Positions 44,739 through 53,689 of a stretch of DNA of 64,000 nucleotides are shown piece by piece. Origin of the DNA: Abditibacteriaceae bacterium (GTDB taxonomy: Bacteria; Armatimonadota; Abditibacteriia; Abditibacteriales; Abditibacteriaceae); assembly GCA_019239895.1 (NCBI GenBank), contig JAFAZH010000041.1:62001-126000 (forward strand). Direction: 5' to 3'. How positions within the stretch are numbered: the first letter of the stretch is position 1; the number at the start of each line of letters is the position of its first letter. A program made the position numbers and the translations under genes. The notes under the pieces are model-generated. The model was not told where the DNA came from. It searched no databases and saw only the letters and a program-made list of their open reading frames with translations.

Positions 44739-44811
44739 AACCTGTAACAGGTCAGTAGCACACTTTATTTAGACGTGATACACCTTACTGCGCTTCCTTT
44801 AATAGCGGCTT

Positions 44812-45696
44812 ATGGGCATAATTCAATACTTCCATTTAACCAACGTCCGCATTTTATTAGCTCTTAATCACTGGCTGTCACAACAGTCTGACATCTATGC
44901 TCTGGCGTTGGGATTTGCGGAGCATGGTGTTGACCTCCTGGTATTAGCGACGTTGGCCTGGTTGTGGTTTTGGCCCGATCCTAAAGCCCGTTCTGTGATG
45001 CAGCCGCTCGTCCTAACCCCTCAAGATAATAAGCAACCGGGTCGGGCTAAGACCAGCGCCGTGTTTGGCAAGCTGCAAAAGTTAGTCCCCCGGCGCTCCA
45101 CCTCCGAGGTCGAGACGTTTATGCCAACCCGACCTACGATACGCCTTTCCCGCGTCGAAAGCCGCGCCCAGGTCTTAGTTTTTATAGCTGCCGCACTTTT
45201 GGCGTATATCGTAGCGAGACTTATTGCTCTGGGGCTTGATGTGGAGCGGCCCTTTATGACTTACCTGCCAGTTCATAGCGGCGTGGCGGGAGCTTTTATC
45301 GGGCAGCGAGAATTTGGCTCCTTTCCCAGTGACTATGCCGTTCTGTTAGGTGCTTTACCTATTGCCCTGTTGCAGTGGAATAGTCGCCTGGCGTGGGCGT
45401 GGGGCGTCCTGGCAATTGTGGTGGGATTGCTCTCTATTGCCCTTGGCCTGCACTATCCCTCTGATGTACTGGGCGGTTTTATCCTGGGGATTGTGATTGC
45501 CAGTGCCGCCGTTGCAGTGTTTGAGCAGCAGGGACAGGTTTATGAGGCGGGCCATTATTTAGCGCGCACCTTTGACCTTTCGAGTGCGCCCTATTGTTAC
45601 TTTCTCTATTTCTTCTTAGGGGTCTTAACCATCGAGTTTCTGCTGCATTTCCAACATTTACTGGATGTGATTTATTCCGTCCGTGGCACTTTTTAG
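44812..45696 (+). CDS. PAP2-superfamily membrane protein with altered active site
   Basis: A 294-residue protein with about six membrane segments and a soluble loop of about 70 residues after the second. PAP2 motifs are recognisable but changed: the first as DVERPF, the second as FPSDYA where the usual phosphate-site residue after PS(G/D) is His, and the third as LSIALGLHYPSD where the usual Arg of the SR...H motif is absent. The distal His and Asp remain. Intact relatives dephosphorylate undecaprenyl diphosphate or other lipids; activity here is doubtful. Confidence 0.7.
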   Translation: MGIIQYFHLTNVRILLALNHWLSQQSDIYALALGFAEHGVDLLVLATLAWLWFWPDPKARSVMQPLVLTPQDNKQPGRAKTSAVFGKLQKLVPRRSTSEVETFMPTRPTIRLSRVESRAQVLVFIAAALLAYIVARLIALGLDVERPFMTYLPVHSGVAGAFIGQREFGSFPSDYAVLLGALPIALLQWNSRLAWAWGVLAIVVGLLSIALGLHYPSDVLGGFILGIVIASAAVAVFEQQGQVYEAGHYLARTFDLSSAPYCYFLYFFLGVLTIEFLLHFQHLLDVIYSVRGTF

Positions 45697-45705
45697 TCGC
45701 GTGCT

Positions 45706-45841
45706 GGGCATTGAAATACCCGGCGGGGAGGCGGTCAAGCCGCCAACCGTCCTACCGGACGGGACGCTCATTAAAATATTATCCTTGTGCCGTCCGTGAG
45801 GACGGTTGGCTTCAGCCTTCTCGCCGGGTATTTCAATGCCC
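45706..45841. repeat. Multi-hairpin element with 20-bp terminal inverted repeats
   Basis: The 20-bp arms at 45706-45725 and 45822-45841 (left arm GGGCATTGAAATACCCGGCG) are exact inverted copies. Inside are hairpins GGCGG-TCAAG-CCGCC, CCGTCC-TACC-GGACGG and CCGTCC-GTGA-GGACGG. It is structured like the four-hairpin family but has different sequence, and fills the gap between the PAP2 and phosphatase-like genes. Confidence 0.7.
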
Positions 45842-45862
45842 GGCCCAAACTAAGAAACTATC

Positions 45863-46720
45863 ATGAGACCTGATCAAGTTCGCAGCGTAGCCATTGTCCT
45901 TTTAATTTTAATCATGGGCACGGTGCTGGTGGCCGGACGCCCCCGCCACTCAGCGCAACCGCTCGATATTTCGCATAACGGGGTGCATGGTCTCTATACT
46001 GTGAAGAACAAAAAGGGCGAGTTGCTGTTTTATAATTTTCGCGCTGTGGAGCCGGGAGTTATCTATCGGGGCAGTGGCTTTCCCCGCGATAAGGTTGTCA
46101 CTGAGGGTGGTAAGAGAAGCCTTGTACCTGCGGCCTATCAAGATGGGCAAGCGTTCAATTTCTTCCGTGCAAGGGGCATTCGCCATATCATAGCCTTGCG
46201 CGAAGAGGACGATGAATTTCATGCCGAGCAAGGTTACTTTGAATACTGGAATAAATATTGGCTCCAACAGAACCAGCCTCAAGCTACCATTATCGTCACG
46301 GCGCTACCAGTGCGTTCTGGTCACGCTTATGACCTAAATGCCCGTAAGCTCAAAGATTTCCCACCCGGCCAACCACCGTTCGCCCTGCGCGCTGCCGCTG
46401 ATTTCATAGACATCATGAAAGCCCATAAGCCCGCCGATGGCGCGATTTATATCCACGATAGTGCTGGTAAGGATAGCGCGGGCATTGTGGCTGCGGCCTA
46501 TGAAATGTGGCGTAACCAGGGGCGTGTGGATCGGGAGAAGCTATGGCAGCAGGTGATGGATCGCTACCTCGTCTCGAATGTGCTCATTGCCAGAGACCGC
46601 ACCGCTACGCGCTTCGCGGGGCGCAAACTGGCCTGTCAGGGTGAATCTGAACCGAACTGGGTCTGCAAACGGTGGCTGGAGAAACTGCGCCCTGAATTAG
46701 AGACTATTGCGCAGTTGTAA
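45863..46720 (+). CDS. Membrane-anchored tyrosine/dual-specificity phosphatase-like protein, probably inactive
   Basis: A 285-residue protein with an N-terminal membrane segment (VAIVLLILIMGTVLVAG). GVIYRGSGFP and IRHIIALREEDDE match the start of the DSP-like phosphatase fold. The P-loop, normally HCxxGxxR, reads HDSAGKDSAG at residues 198-207: catalytic Cys is Asp199 and the phosphate-binding Arg is Ser205. The loop glycine and surrounding helix are kept, so the fold probably persists as a binding or regulatory protein. It follows the PAP2 gene and precedes a sulfatase gene. Confidence 0.7.
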   Translation: MRPDQVRSVAIVLLILIMGTVLVAGRPRHSAQPLDISHNGVHGLYTVKNKKGELLFYNFRAVEPGVIYRGSGFPRDKVVTEGGKRSLVPAAYQDGQAFNFFRARGIRHIIALREEDDEFHAEQGYFEYWNKYWLQQNQPQATIIVTALPVRSGHAYDLNARKLKDFPPGQPPFALRAAADFIDIMKAHKPADGAIYIHDSAGKDSAGIVAAAYEMWRNQGRVDREKLWQQVMDRYLVSNVLIARDRTATRFAGRKLACQGESEPNWVCKRWLEKLRPELETIAQL

Positions 46721-46754
46721 AGTGCTTGGAGAGATAGAATCGCAGGTGAAGCTA

Positions 46755-48836
46755 ATGACACACTCCCAATTGCAGAAGGGTTTGACCACGGCGGCACTGG
46801 GAATCATGGGAGTTATGAGTTCTTCTGGTGCAGGTTACACCCAGACAACGCCATCTGTCGCACCCCTGAATGCCCCAGTGCCAACAGCCACCACAGGCCA
46901 GGTTCAAAAGCCAAATGTTCTGCTGATATTAGCCGATGATCTCGGCTTCTCTGACCTCGGTTGTCTGGGTGGCGAAATCAATACGCCGAACATTGACGCC
47001 TTAGCGCACAATGGCTTGTGCTTTACGCAGTTCTACAACTCGGCGCGTTGCTGCCCTTCGCGTGCTGGCATTCTAACGGGTTTACATCCGCATCAGGCAG
47101 GGTTCCCTGATATGGTAGGTCAGCTATCGCAACACGCCGTGACGCTGCCCGAAGTCCTCAAACCCGCTGGCTATAACACGTATATGGTAGGCAAGTGGCA
47201 TTTGAGCGAGCGGGTCACCCCCGTGATGCGGGGTTTCGATGAATTCTATGGAATGCTGGGTGGGTTCAATACCTACTGGAAAGAAGACCCCTATTACACG
47301 CGCCTGCCTGCTGGCCATCCCAAGCGCGAGTATAGGCCCGGCGAATTTTATTCCACCAATGTTTTTGGCGATTACGCACTGGACTTCATTGACCAAGGCC
47401 AGAAAAGCGGCCAACCCTGGTTTATGTATCTGGCGTTTAATGCACCGCACTTTCCGCTGCACGCGCCGGAAGATGTCATTGAAAAATATGACAAGGTCTA
47501 TGCCAAAGGCTGGGACGCTATTCGTGAGGAGCGATTGGCGCGGCAGAAAAAGCTCGGACTGGTGCCGCCAGATTTGCCGCTCACGCCACGTAGCCTCGTG
47601 CCAGCCAATCGCATTAACTTACAGACGGGATGGGCCAACAAAGATAATCCGGCGTGGGATTCCATTCCCTCGGACCGCCAGGCTGACCTTGCACGGCGCA
47701 TGGCAGTTTATGCGGCGGCAGTCGAAGTGATGGATCGCAACGTCGGGCGCGTGGTGGCGCACCTCAAGGCAACGGGCCAGTGGAATAATACGCTCATTTT
47801 CTTCTTGAGTGACAATGGCGCTTGCGCTGAGTGGGATCCGTGGGGTTTTGACCAGCTTGATTCGCCGAAGAATATCCTCCACACGGGTGCTGATCTCAAG
47901 CAAGTCGGTGGGCCAGACAGCTACATCTCTTATGGTAGTGGCTGGGCTAACGCCAGCAACACCCCGTGGCGACTCTATAAACACTATGCCCAGGAAGGCG
48001 GTATTCGCACGCCACTGATTGTGCATTGGCCTGCGAGCTTAAAGACCAAACCCGGCACACTCAACACACAACCCAGTTACATCACCGATTTCATGCCAAC
48101 CCTGTTAGAACTGTGTGGCGCTCAGTATCCCCATGAGCGTAATGGCCAGCAAATTTTACCCTATGAAGGTATTAGCCTCGCTCCCCTTATGCGCGGTGAA
48201 CATTTACCGCCGCGCACGCTTTGCGTGGAACATGAGGGCAATCGGATGGTGCGCGAGGGCGATTGGAAACTCGTTGCGCTCCATGACCAACCGTGGGAAC
48301 TTTACAATCTGGCGAATGATCCCGCAGAAATGCATGATCTCGCCGCACACGAGTTGGGGCGCGTGCAGCAGATGAGCACCGATTGGCAGGCTTGGGCCGA
48401 GCGATGCATGGTGGTGCCAAAGCTATCGCCCCAAATTGTCAATAAAACTCTGACTATCGCCTGTGATGTGACGCCACAATCGCCTGATGGCGTGATCTTA
48501 GCGCAGGGAGGCGACCAGCGTGGCTACGCCCTGCATCTCAAAGACGGCAAGCCAGTCTTTAGTGTGCGCCAGAATGGGAAGTTGTACTCCATCACTGCAC
48601 CCGATGCGCTAGCGGGTAAATTCTCAATAGCCGCGCATCTGGAAAAAGATGGTGCTATGACACTGGCAATAAACGGGAATATCGTGGCGCGCGGCAAAGC
48701 TCCGGGCCTCTTTGCGGTGCAGCCGCAGGATGATCTCAGTATTGGGCAAGATACGCTCAGTGCCGTCGGCGATTACACTCCGCCGCATCCACTGCGAGGC
48801 AAAGTGGAGAATGTGCAGGTAAAAACAGGAGACTAA
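46755..48836 (+). CDS. Exported type I sulfatase with C-terminal sandwich domain
   Basis: A 693-residue sulfatase. An N-terminal signal-like segment (GLTTAALGIMGVMSSSGAG) precedes LLILADDLGFSDLGCLGG with the metal-binding Asp pair. The signature CCPSRAGILTG places the formylglycine-forming Cys at residue 99 (C-x-P-S-R). GKWHL, FFLSDNG and the C-terminal sulfatase helix follow, then a concanavalin-like sandwich (about 545-690). It needs a formylglycine-generating enzyme, not found here. The start at 46755 has AGGTGA upstream. Likely substrate: a sulfated polysaccharide. Confidence 0.9.
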   Translation: MTHSQLQKGLTTAALGIMGVMSSSGAGYTQTTPSVAPLNAPVPTATTGQVQKPNVLLILADDLGFSDLGCLGGEINTPNIDALAHNGLCFTQFYNSARCCPSRAGILTGLHPHQAGFPDMVGQLSQHAVTLPEVLKPAGYNTYMVGKWHLSERVTPVMRGFDEFYGMLGGFNTYWKEDPYYTRLPAGHPKREYRPGEFYSTNVFGDYALDFIDQGQKSGQPWFMYLAFNAPHFPLHAPEDVIEKYDKVYAKGWDAIREERLARQKKLGLVPPDLPLTPRSLVPANRINLQTGWANKDNPAWDSIPSDRQADLARRMAVYAAAVEVMDRNVGRVVAHLKATGQWNNTLIFFLSDNGACAEWDPWGFDQLDSPKNILHTGADLKQVGGPDSYISYGSGWANASNTPWRLYKHYAQEGGIRTPLIVHWPASLKTKPGTLNTQPSYITDFMPTLLELCGAQYPHERNGQQILPYEGISLAPLMRGEHLPPRTLCVEHEGNRMVREGDWKLVALHDQPWELYNLANDPAEMHDLAAHELGRVQQMSTDWQAWAERCMVVPKLSPQIVNKTLTIACDVTPQSPDGVILAQGGDQRGYALHLKDGKPVFSVRQNGKLYSITAPDALAGKFSIAAHLEKDGAMTLAINGNIVARGKAPGLFAVQPQDDLSIGQDTLSAVGDYTPPHPLRGKVENVQVKTGD

Positions 48837-48844
48837 AGGAATAG

Positions 48845-49498
48845 TCACTCGCTCAGTTCACTGGGGGCACTACCGTTCTCAGACGCTACGGCACGAGGTG
48901 GCGCGAAGGGCGGGGTTTTGCCGTTGGTATTCATCGGGCCAACGGAAAGGCCGAGGGCGCGTCGGGCGGCAGCGGGCGCGTTAACGCCGACAGCGGGAAT
49001 AAAGGTCTGTTTAGGATGCTGGCCCTGAAAAGTCATAGCGACTTCATCACAGGCAACCATGAATTTGGGGCAGTTGGTGCATTCGCTCCATACCCGTTGG
49101 GGTAACTCGCGCATATCAATGGGCACGAAGTCGAGCTTTTCAAAGAACTCCATCTTGTTGGTCAGGGTATAGACGCAATCAAGACCTAGCTCATCCGCAG
49201 CAGCCAACACAGATTCCACCAACTTACGGCCCCAGCCCTGACCTTGCAACTGGTCGCTAACTGCCAGGGCTTTAAGTTCCCCCAACCCGTCCCACTGCGA
49301 TTGCAAAGCGCAACAGCCTAATACTTGATCGGCATCATCCACCAGCACCGTGTAATCGCGCAGGTGCTCATAGAGTTCCGTCAGGCTACGCGGCAGCATG
49401 TGGCCGTGTTGATGGTCTTCATCGGTGCGTGCCGCCATCTCATTAATAAGCGCCCGAATCTGCGGCACATCCTGATTTTTTGCTTTACGCAGTTTCAT
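48845..49498 (-). CDS. GNAT-family N-acetyltransferase
   Basis: A 217-residue protein. Residues about 1-150 are a GNAT domain: KLRKAKNQDVPQIRALINEM at the start, LKALAVSDQLQGQGWGRKLV containing the acetyl-CoA loop (Q-G-x-G), and YTLTNKMEFFEKLDFVPI at the end. The pattern resembles ArgA-type glutamate acetyltransferases, so an arginine-biosynthesis role is possible. The last 60 residues are Pro/Ala-rich and probably disordered. A GTG at 49513 would place the start inside a large inverted repeat, so I chose the ATG at 49498. Confidence 0.82.
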   Translation of the reverse strand: MKLRKAKNQDVPQIRALINEMAARTDEDHQHGHMLPRSLTELYEHLRDYTVLVDDADQVLGCCALQSQWDGLGELKALAVSDQLQGQGWGRKLVESVLAAADELGLDCVYTLTNKMEFFEKLDFVPIDMRELPQRVWSECTNCPKFMVACDEVAMTFQGQHPKQTFIPAVGVNAPAAARRALGLSVGPMNTNGKTPPFAPPRAVASENGSAPSELSE

Positions 49499-49507
49499 TT
49501 GACTTGG

Positions 49508-49649
49508 AACCACGAATGAACACGAATAGACACGAATGATTTAGAGGCTGGAGACTGGTTACTGGAGGCTGGATACTCGATCCTGTATCTTCGATCCTCC
49601 ATCTTCTATTCTCAAGCTTATTCGTGTCTATTCGTGTTCATTCGTGGTT
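49508..49649. repeat. 30-bp perfect inverted repeat with 10-bp period
   Basis: The arms at 49508-49537 and 49620-49649 are exact inverted copies. Each contains three CACGAAT units spaced by exactly 10 bp, so the arm is also a direct repeat with the period of one DNA turn. Between the arms are repeated GGCTGGA / ACTGG and TCGATCCT units. The element separates the GNAT gene from ispG and overlaps the leader of the GNAT gene. Confidence 0.75.
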
Positions 49650-49651
49650 AA

Positions 49652-50755
49652 CTACTCTTCCGTTTTAACAGTTTCTTTGGCTAAGTCTTCGTTGATAACG
49701 TTCATCAACGTGTCGAGTTGCTCGTGGGGCTTGGCGCGGGCGACGATTTCGCCTTTTTTGAAGATCAGGCTGATGCCGTTGCCGCCAGCAATGCCGTAGT
49801 CGGCGGATTTGGCTTCGCCGGGGCCATTGACTTCGCAACCCATGACAGCAACCGAAATGGGAATCGTGATTTTACCTACTGCATCCGCGACTTGCCCGGC
49901 TAAAGGCACCACATCAATATCACAACGGCCACAGGACGGGCAGGAGATAACATTAACACCCCGACGGCGCAGTTCCAGACCTTGTAGTATGTCCCAGCCA
50001 ACTTTGACTTCTTCCACCGGGTCGCCCGTTAACGAAACACGCAGGGTATCGCCAATGCCTTCTGAAAGAATAGTGCCCATGCCCATTGCCGACTTGACGG
50101 TGCCCACACGGGTCAATCCGGCCTCGGTGACTCCTAAATGCAAGGGATAATCACCCAGTTCTTCGGCGGCGAGGCGATAGGCGGCAATGGTCATACGCAC
50201 ATCGCTGGCTTTTAAGGAGATGATGACATCGCCAAAGTCTTCTTTGTCAAAGTAGGATAACTCACGCTTGGCCGATTCAATCAGAGCGCGAGGAGTGAGG
50301 CCATATTTCTCTTTAATATCAGGATCGAGCGAGCCAGCATTGACACCAATACGAATTGGCACGCTCCGCTCTTTGGCGGCTTTTACAATGTCCCGAATCT
50401 TAGCCTCATTGCGGATGTTGCCAGGGTTCAAACGTAGCTTGTCCACCCCTTGCTCTAAGGCAATCATGGCGAACTTGGCATTAAAGTGAATATCCGCCAC
50501 GAGGGGAATCTGGATATTCAGACGAATCCAGCCCAAGCTCTTGGCGGCGGCTTCGTCGGGCACGGCCACGCGCACGAGGTCGGCCCCAGCCTGTTGCACG
50601 AGGTGAATCTGCTCAATCGTGGCCTTGGTATCATCGGTCTTGGTTTTGGTCATCGTCTGCACGGCGATAGGCGCATCGCCACCGATGAAAATGTTACCAA
50701 CCTTCACTTTGCGCGTCGGGCGACGCACTATTTGTAAGTCTTCGTCGAATTTCAT
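49652..50755 (-). CDS. ispG: 4-hydroxy-3-methylbut-2-en-1-yl diphosphate synthase
   Basis: A 367-residue enzyme of the MEP isoprenoid pathway that reduces methylerythritol cyclodiphosphate to HMBPP with a 4Fe-4S cluster. The TIM-barrel half begins RRPTRKVKVGNIFIGGDAPI and contains VADIHFN and KLRLNPGNI. The cluster ligands lie in SCPSCGRC and MGCEVNGPGE. It is part of the dxr - rseP - ispG run on this strand, so two MEP-pathway steps are encoded close together. Confidence 0.95.
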   Translation of the reverse strand: MKFDEDLQIVRRPTRKVKVGNIFIGGDAPIAVQTMTKTKTDDTKATIEQIHLVQQAGADLVRVAVPDEAAAKSLGWIRLNIQIPLVADIHFNAKFAMIALEQGVDKLRLNPGNIRNEAKIRDIVKAAKERSVPIRIGVNAGSLDPDIKEKYGLTPRALIESAKRELSYFDKEDFGDVIISLKASDVRMTIAAYRLAAEELGDYPLHLGVTEAGLTRVGTVKSAMGMGTILSEGIGDTLRVSLTGDPVEEVKVGWDILQGLELRRRGVNVISCPSCGRCDIDVVPLAGQVADAVGKITIPISVAVMGCEVNGPGEAKSADYGIAGGNGISLIFKKGEIVARAKPHEQLDTLMNVINEDLAKETVKTEE

Positions 50756-50767
50756 AACTTATCCCGT

Positions 50768-50849
50768 GGGTCTTTGGTTTTGCGTTTTTGGGCTTTGGAG
50801 AAAAGCAGCGACATTCTAAAACCCCAAGACCAAAGGCCAAAACCCAAAG
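50768..50849. repeat. TTTGGGTTTT-type inverted repeats
   Basis: GGGTCTTTGGTTTTGCG and GGGCTTTGG face CCCCAAGACCAAAGGCC and AAACCCAAAG in the gap between ispG and rseP. The match is imperfect; it resembles low-complexity intergenic repeats. Confidence 0.4.
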
Positions 50850-50851
50850 TT

Positions 50852-52216
50852 CTAAACTTTAAATACCTTGCCTAAATGCTCCGTCAGCCACGGCAATACA
50901 TCGCGGACAGTAATGAAGAGCATAAAGGCGAGCAGCATCACCATGCCAGCCATGTGAACCAGACTTTCCTTTTTGGGGTCAAGCGGGCGGCGGGCGACCA
51001 GTTCATAACCCAAAAAGAGGATGCGGCCACCGTCCAGAGCGGGTAGGGGCAGCAAGTTCAATAAGCCCAGGTTGACACTCAAACCAGCGGCAAACAAGGC
51101 GGAAGCCTGCCAGCCTTGCTTCGCCACTTCGCCTGCGGCCTGAGCGATTTTGACGGGGCCACCGACATCTTTTCTCTCGTCACTCGAAAGCCTGAAGGTT
51201 GCGGCCCGCCCGACCAGGCGCAGAATCTGGGTGGAAATGCCAATTGCTTGCCGCCAGCCGAGATCAATCGCCGTTAAGAGACCAACTTTGTGAAAATGAA
51301 CCTTCTCAGGATCGGCATAAAAGCGAATACCAATCGCCGGGGCACGCTCGGTACCCTCGCCTGATAGCTTGGCCAGTTCTTTAAAAACTGGGGTCAAGGT
51401 CTTCTGTAACACTTGACTGCCACGCTTGATCTTGACGATAACGGGCTTACCGCCACTGGAGCGAATCAGCTTGGTCAATTGCTCCGTATCGGTGGTGTCT
51501 ACATTGTTAATGCCAATGATATAATCGCCTGCTTTAATGCCCGCCGCCGCTGCGGGATCGCCTGCCGATACGCTGTCTACTTTGTTTGTTGAGGCAATAT
51601 CGGGCACGCCAGAAAGGGAGAACACACTAATATACATCACGATGGCAAAGATGAAGTTCATCATTGGCCCGGCAAAGAGGGTCATAAAACGCCAGCCGAG
51701 GGAAGCATCCTGGAACTGTCTCTTGCCATGCGGCACGTCAGGCCGCGAGGGGCGAACAATGAGTTCAGCACCTTTAATCGTGCCGACCATCTCTTCTTCG
51801 CTACCTAAGCCTGCAATATCCACCATGCCGCCGATGGGGAGTGCGCCCAGGGAATAGTCAATGCCTTTATAGTGACGGGTGAAAATCCACGGTGGGAAGC
51901 CAATACCGAAACGGTTGACTTTCATGCCCGACCAGCGAGCAAACTGGTAATGGCCCCACTCATGGACAAAGACCAGAATGCCTAAAGTCACTAAAAAGGC
52001 GGCAATGGCACGCCCGTAGCCCATATAGAGCATCACGGCAGCCACTCCAGCCACGATCAGCAGGGTCGTAAGAGCCGAGCGGCGGTCGGCCTCAATTTCT
52101 TCCGGGGTCAGGCCGTTGGGCGGCGTTGAGGCTTGCTCTGCGGGTTGCTCAGTGCCTTGAAAGGCTGCTTGTTCTTGTAAAGGAGGCCGCGCCTCTGGGT
52201 CGGGGATGGAAGACAT
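50852..52216 (-). CDS. rseP: Site-2 protease RseP-type, membrane-embedded metalloprotease
   Basis: A 454-residue zinc protease. HEWGH at residues 85-89 is the HExxH motif in the first core helix, a single PDZ domain spans about 195-270, and the NLLPLPALDGGRI motif near 395-407 provides the third zinc-site ligand. The N-terminal 45 residues are a Pro/Glu-rich, probably cytoplasmic extension. RseP-type proteases cut anti-sigma factors and leftover signal peptides in the membrane. It lies between dxr and ispG, as in many genomes. A TTG two codons upstream is an alternative start. Confidence 0.92.
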   Translation of the reverse strand: MSSIPDPEARPPLQEQAAFQGTEQPAEQASTPPNGLTPEEIEADRRSALTTLLIVAGVAAVMLYMGYGRAIAAFLVTLGILVFVHEWGHYQFARWSGMKVNRFGIGFPPWIFTRHYKGIDYSLGALPIGGMVDIAGLGSEEEMVGTIKGAELIVRPSRPDVPHGKRQFQDASLGWRFMTLFAGPMMNFIFAIVMYISVFSLSGVPDIASTNKVDSVSAGDPAAAAGIKAGDYIIGINNVDTTDTEQLTKLIRSSGGKPVIVKIKRGSQVLQKTLTPVFKELAKLSGEGTERAPAIGIRFYADPEKVHFHKVGLLTAIDLGWRQAIGISTQILRLVGRAATFRLSSDERKDVGGPVKIAQAAGEVAKQGWQASALFAAGLSVNLGLLNLLPLPALDGGRILFLGYELVARRPLDPKKESLVHMAGMVMLLAFMLFITVRDVLPWLTEHLGKVFKV

Positions 52217-52305
52217 AGCCAATTATCGCTTTAAAACTTCAAATTAAAAATAGAGACCTCGGTTAAGGTTCAAAGTTCTTTATAATGCTTGGACTTTATT
52301 GCGCA

Positions 52306-52438
52306 GACCCGCCCCTGAAGGAGCGGGCTGAACCATCTGTAAGCCCTCTGAACAGGGCTAAACATACCACTCTATTACTATAACTGTAGCCTCGTTCACG
52401 GGGCTTGTGCTCTCAGCCCGCTCCTTTAGGGGCGGGTC
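52306..52438. repeat. Four-hairpin REP/BIME-like element, copy 4
   Basis: Same plan as the other copies but with changed stems: CCCGCCCCTGAAGGAGCGGG, then AAGCCCTCTGAACAGGGCTAA, then GTAGCCTCGTTCACGGGGCTT, then CCCGCTCCTTTAGGGGCGGG. Many differences from copy 1 fall in both strands of a stem, so pairing is kept. It fills the space between rseP and dxr. Confidence 0.75.
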
Positions 52439-52451
52439 AGTGACTATTAAA

Positions 52452-53606
52452 CTAAAAAAACTCGCGCGCCAGGCGTCGAGCTTCTGCATCGGCTTCGTAA
52501 ATATCACTAAGTTTCGGACGTGCAATCACCGTATGCCGTTCCAAAACCGCCTCAATACAGTCGGTGATGCCATAGAAACTCGTCGTGCCCTTTAAAAAGG
52601 CATGAACCGCGACTTCATTGGCGGCATTCATAACCGCCGGTGCCGTGCCACCCGCTTGCATGGCATGATGCGCTAAAGCCAGGGCTGGAAAACGAGCCGC
52701 ATCGGGTCGCTCGAAAGTCAATGGCCCCATACTGGCAATGTCAAGAGCCGGGGCGGTACCGCCGATACGCTCAGGATAAAGTAAAGCCCACTGAATCGGC
52801 AGGCGCATATCCGGCACGCCAAGCTGCGCCTTAACACTATTATCGCAAAATGTGACCAGGGAATGCACGATGCTCTGGCGATGCACCACCACATCAATAT
52901 TCTGCATCGGCACATCAAAGAGCCAATGAGCTTCGATACTTTCCAGCGCCTTGTTCATCAGGGTGGCTGAATCCACGGTGATTTTCTGCCCCATCGTCCA
53001 GGTTGGATGCTTCAAGGCGCGTGCTGCCGTGGCCCTGGCCAATTCTTCCTTTGGCGTATCCACAAAGGGGCCACCGGAGGCCGTGATGGTCAACTTTGTG
53101 ACCGTTTTGGCCTCCTCTCCGATTAAACACTGGGCAATGGCGGAGTGTTCACTATCTACGGGCAGCAGAGCCACCCCTTTGGCACGGGCCACCTCCATCA
53201 CCACTGAACCCGCCGCGACCAGGGTCTCTTTATTGGCAATAGCGACATCTTTGCCCGCTTCGATGGCCGCGAGCGTTGGCCCCAGACCCGCCGCGCCTAA
53301 CATCGCTCCAAGCACCAGTTGGCCTTCCTGATAGGTTGCCACTTCATGGACGCCGCTTTGCCCCGCTAATAAGCGCGTGGAGCTAGAGCCAACCGCATCT
53401 CGGAGCTGTTGAGCGGCGGATTCATCCCAGAGGGCAGCTACAGCGGGCTTCCACTCGGCAATTTGCTGGGCCAACAGTTCGTGATTAGAATGGGCCGCGA
53501 GACCAACTACCCGCAAGCGGTGGGGGAGCGCTCTAACAACTTCGAGGGTTTGTTGCCCAATGGAGCCGGTGCTGCCAAGGATGATGATGGGCTTCGGTTC
53601 GCTCAT
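52452..53606 (-). CDS. dxr: 1-deoxy-D-xylulose-5-phosphate reductoisomerase
   Basis: A 384-residue NADPH-dependent enzyme of the MEP pathway. ILGSTGSIGQQTLEVV is the nucleotide-binding N-terminus; VDSEHSA with the metal-binding Asp and Glu, ITASGGPF and PTWTMGQKITVDSATLMNK form the active site. The family length is about 380-400, so it is complete. It lies upstream of rseP and ispG, with the four-hairpin repeat between dxr and rseP. Confidence 0.95.
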   Translation of the reverse strand: MSEPKPIIILGSTGSIGQQTLEVVRALPHRLRVVGLAAHSNHELLAQQIAEWKPAVAALWDESAAQQLRDAVGSSSTRLLAGQSGVHEVATYQEGQLVLGAMLGAAGLGPTLAAIEAGKDVAIANKETLVAAGSVVMEVARAKGVALLPVDSEHSAIAQCLIGEEAKTVTKLTITASGGPFVDTPKEELARATAARALKHPTWTMGQKITVDSATLMNKALESIEAHWLFDVPMQNIDVVVHRQSIVHSLVTFCDNSVKAQLGVPDMRLPIQWALLYPERIGGTAPALDIASMGPLTFERPDAARFPALALAHHAMQAGGTAPAVMNAANEVAVHAFLKGTTSFYGITDCIEAVLERHTVIARPKLSDIYEADAEARRLAREFF

Positions 53607-53689
53607 GGGGGCATTGAAAACTAAGGTAGGCTACTCAAGAGACGCAGTGCAGCACGGTAGCGTGTGTTGAGCTTTTGCCAGTGGCATAA

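Larger units (their letters stand above)
44387..44811. other. Gene-free divergent region with two hairpins
   Basis: Upstream of both the PBP1A gene (minus) and the PAP2 gene (plus). It holds a 12-bp stem at 44619-44652 and the 28-bp palindrome at 44711-44738. No other gene is convincing. Confidence 0.45.
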
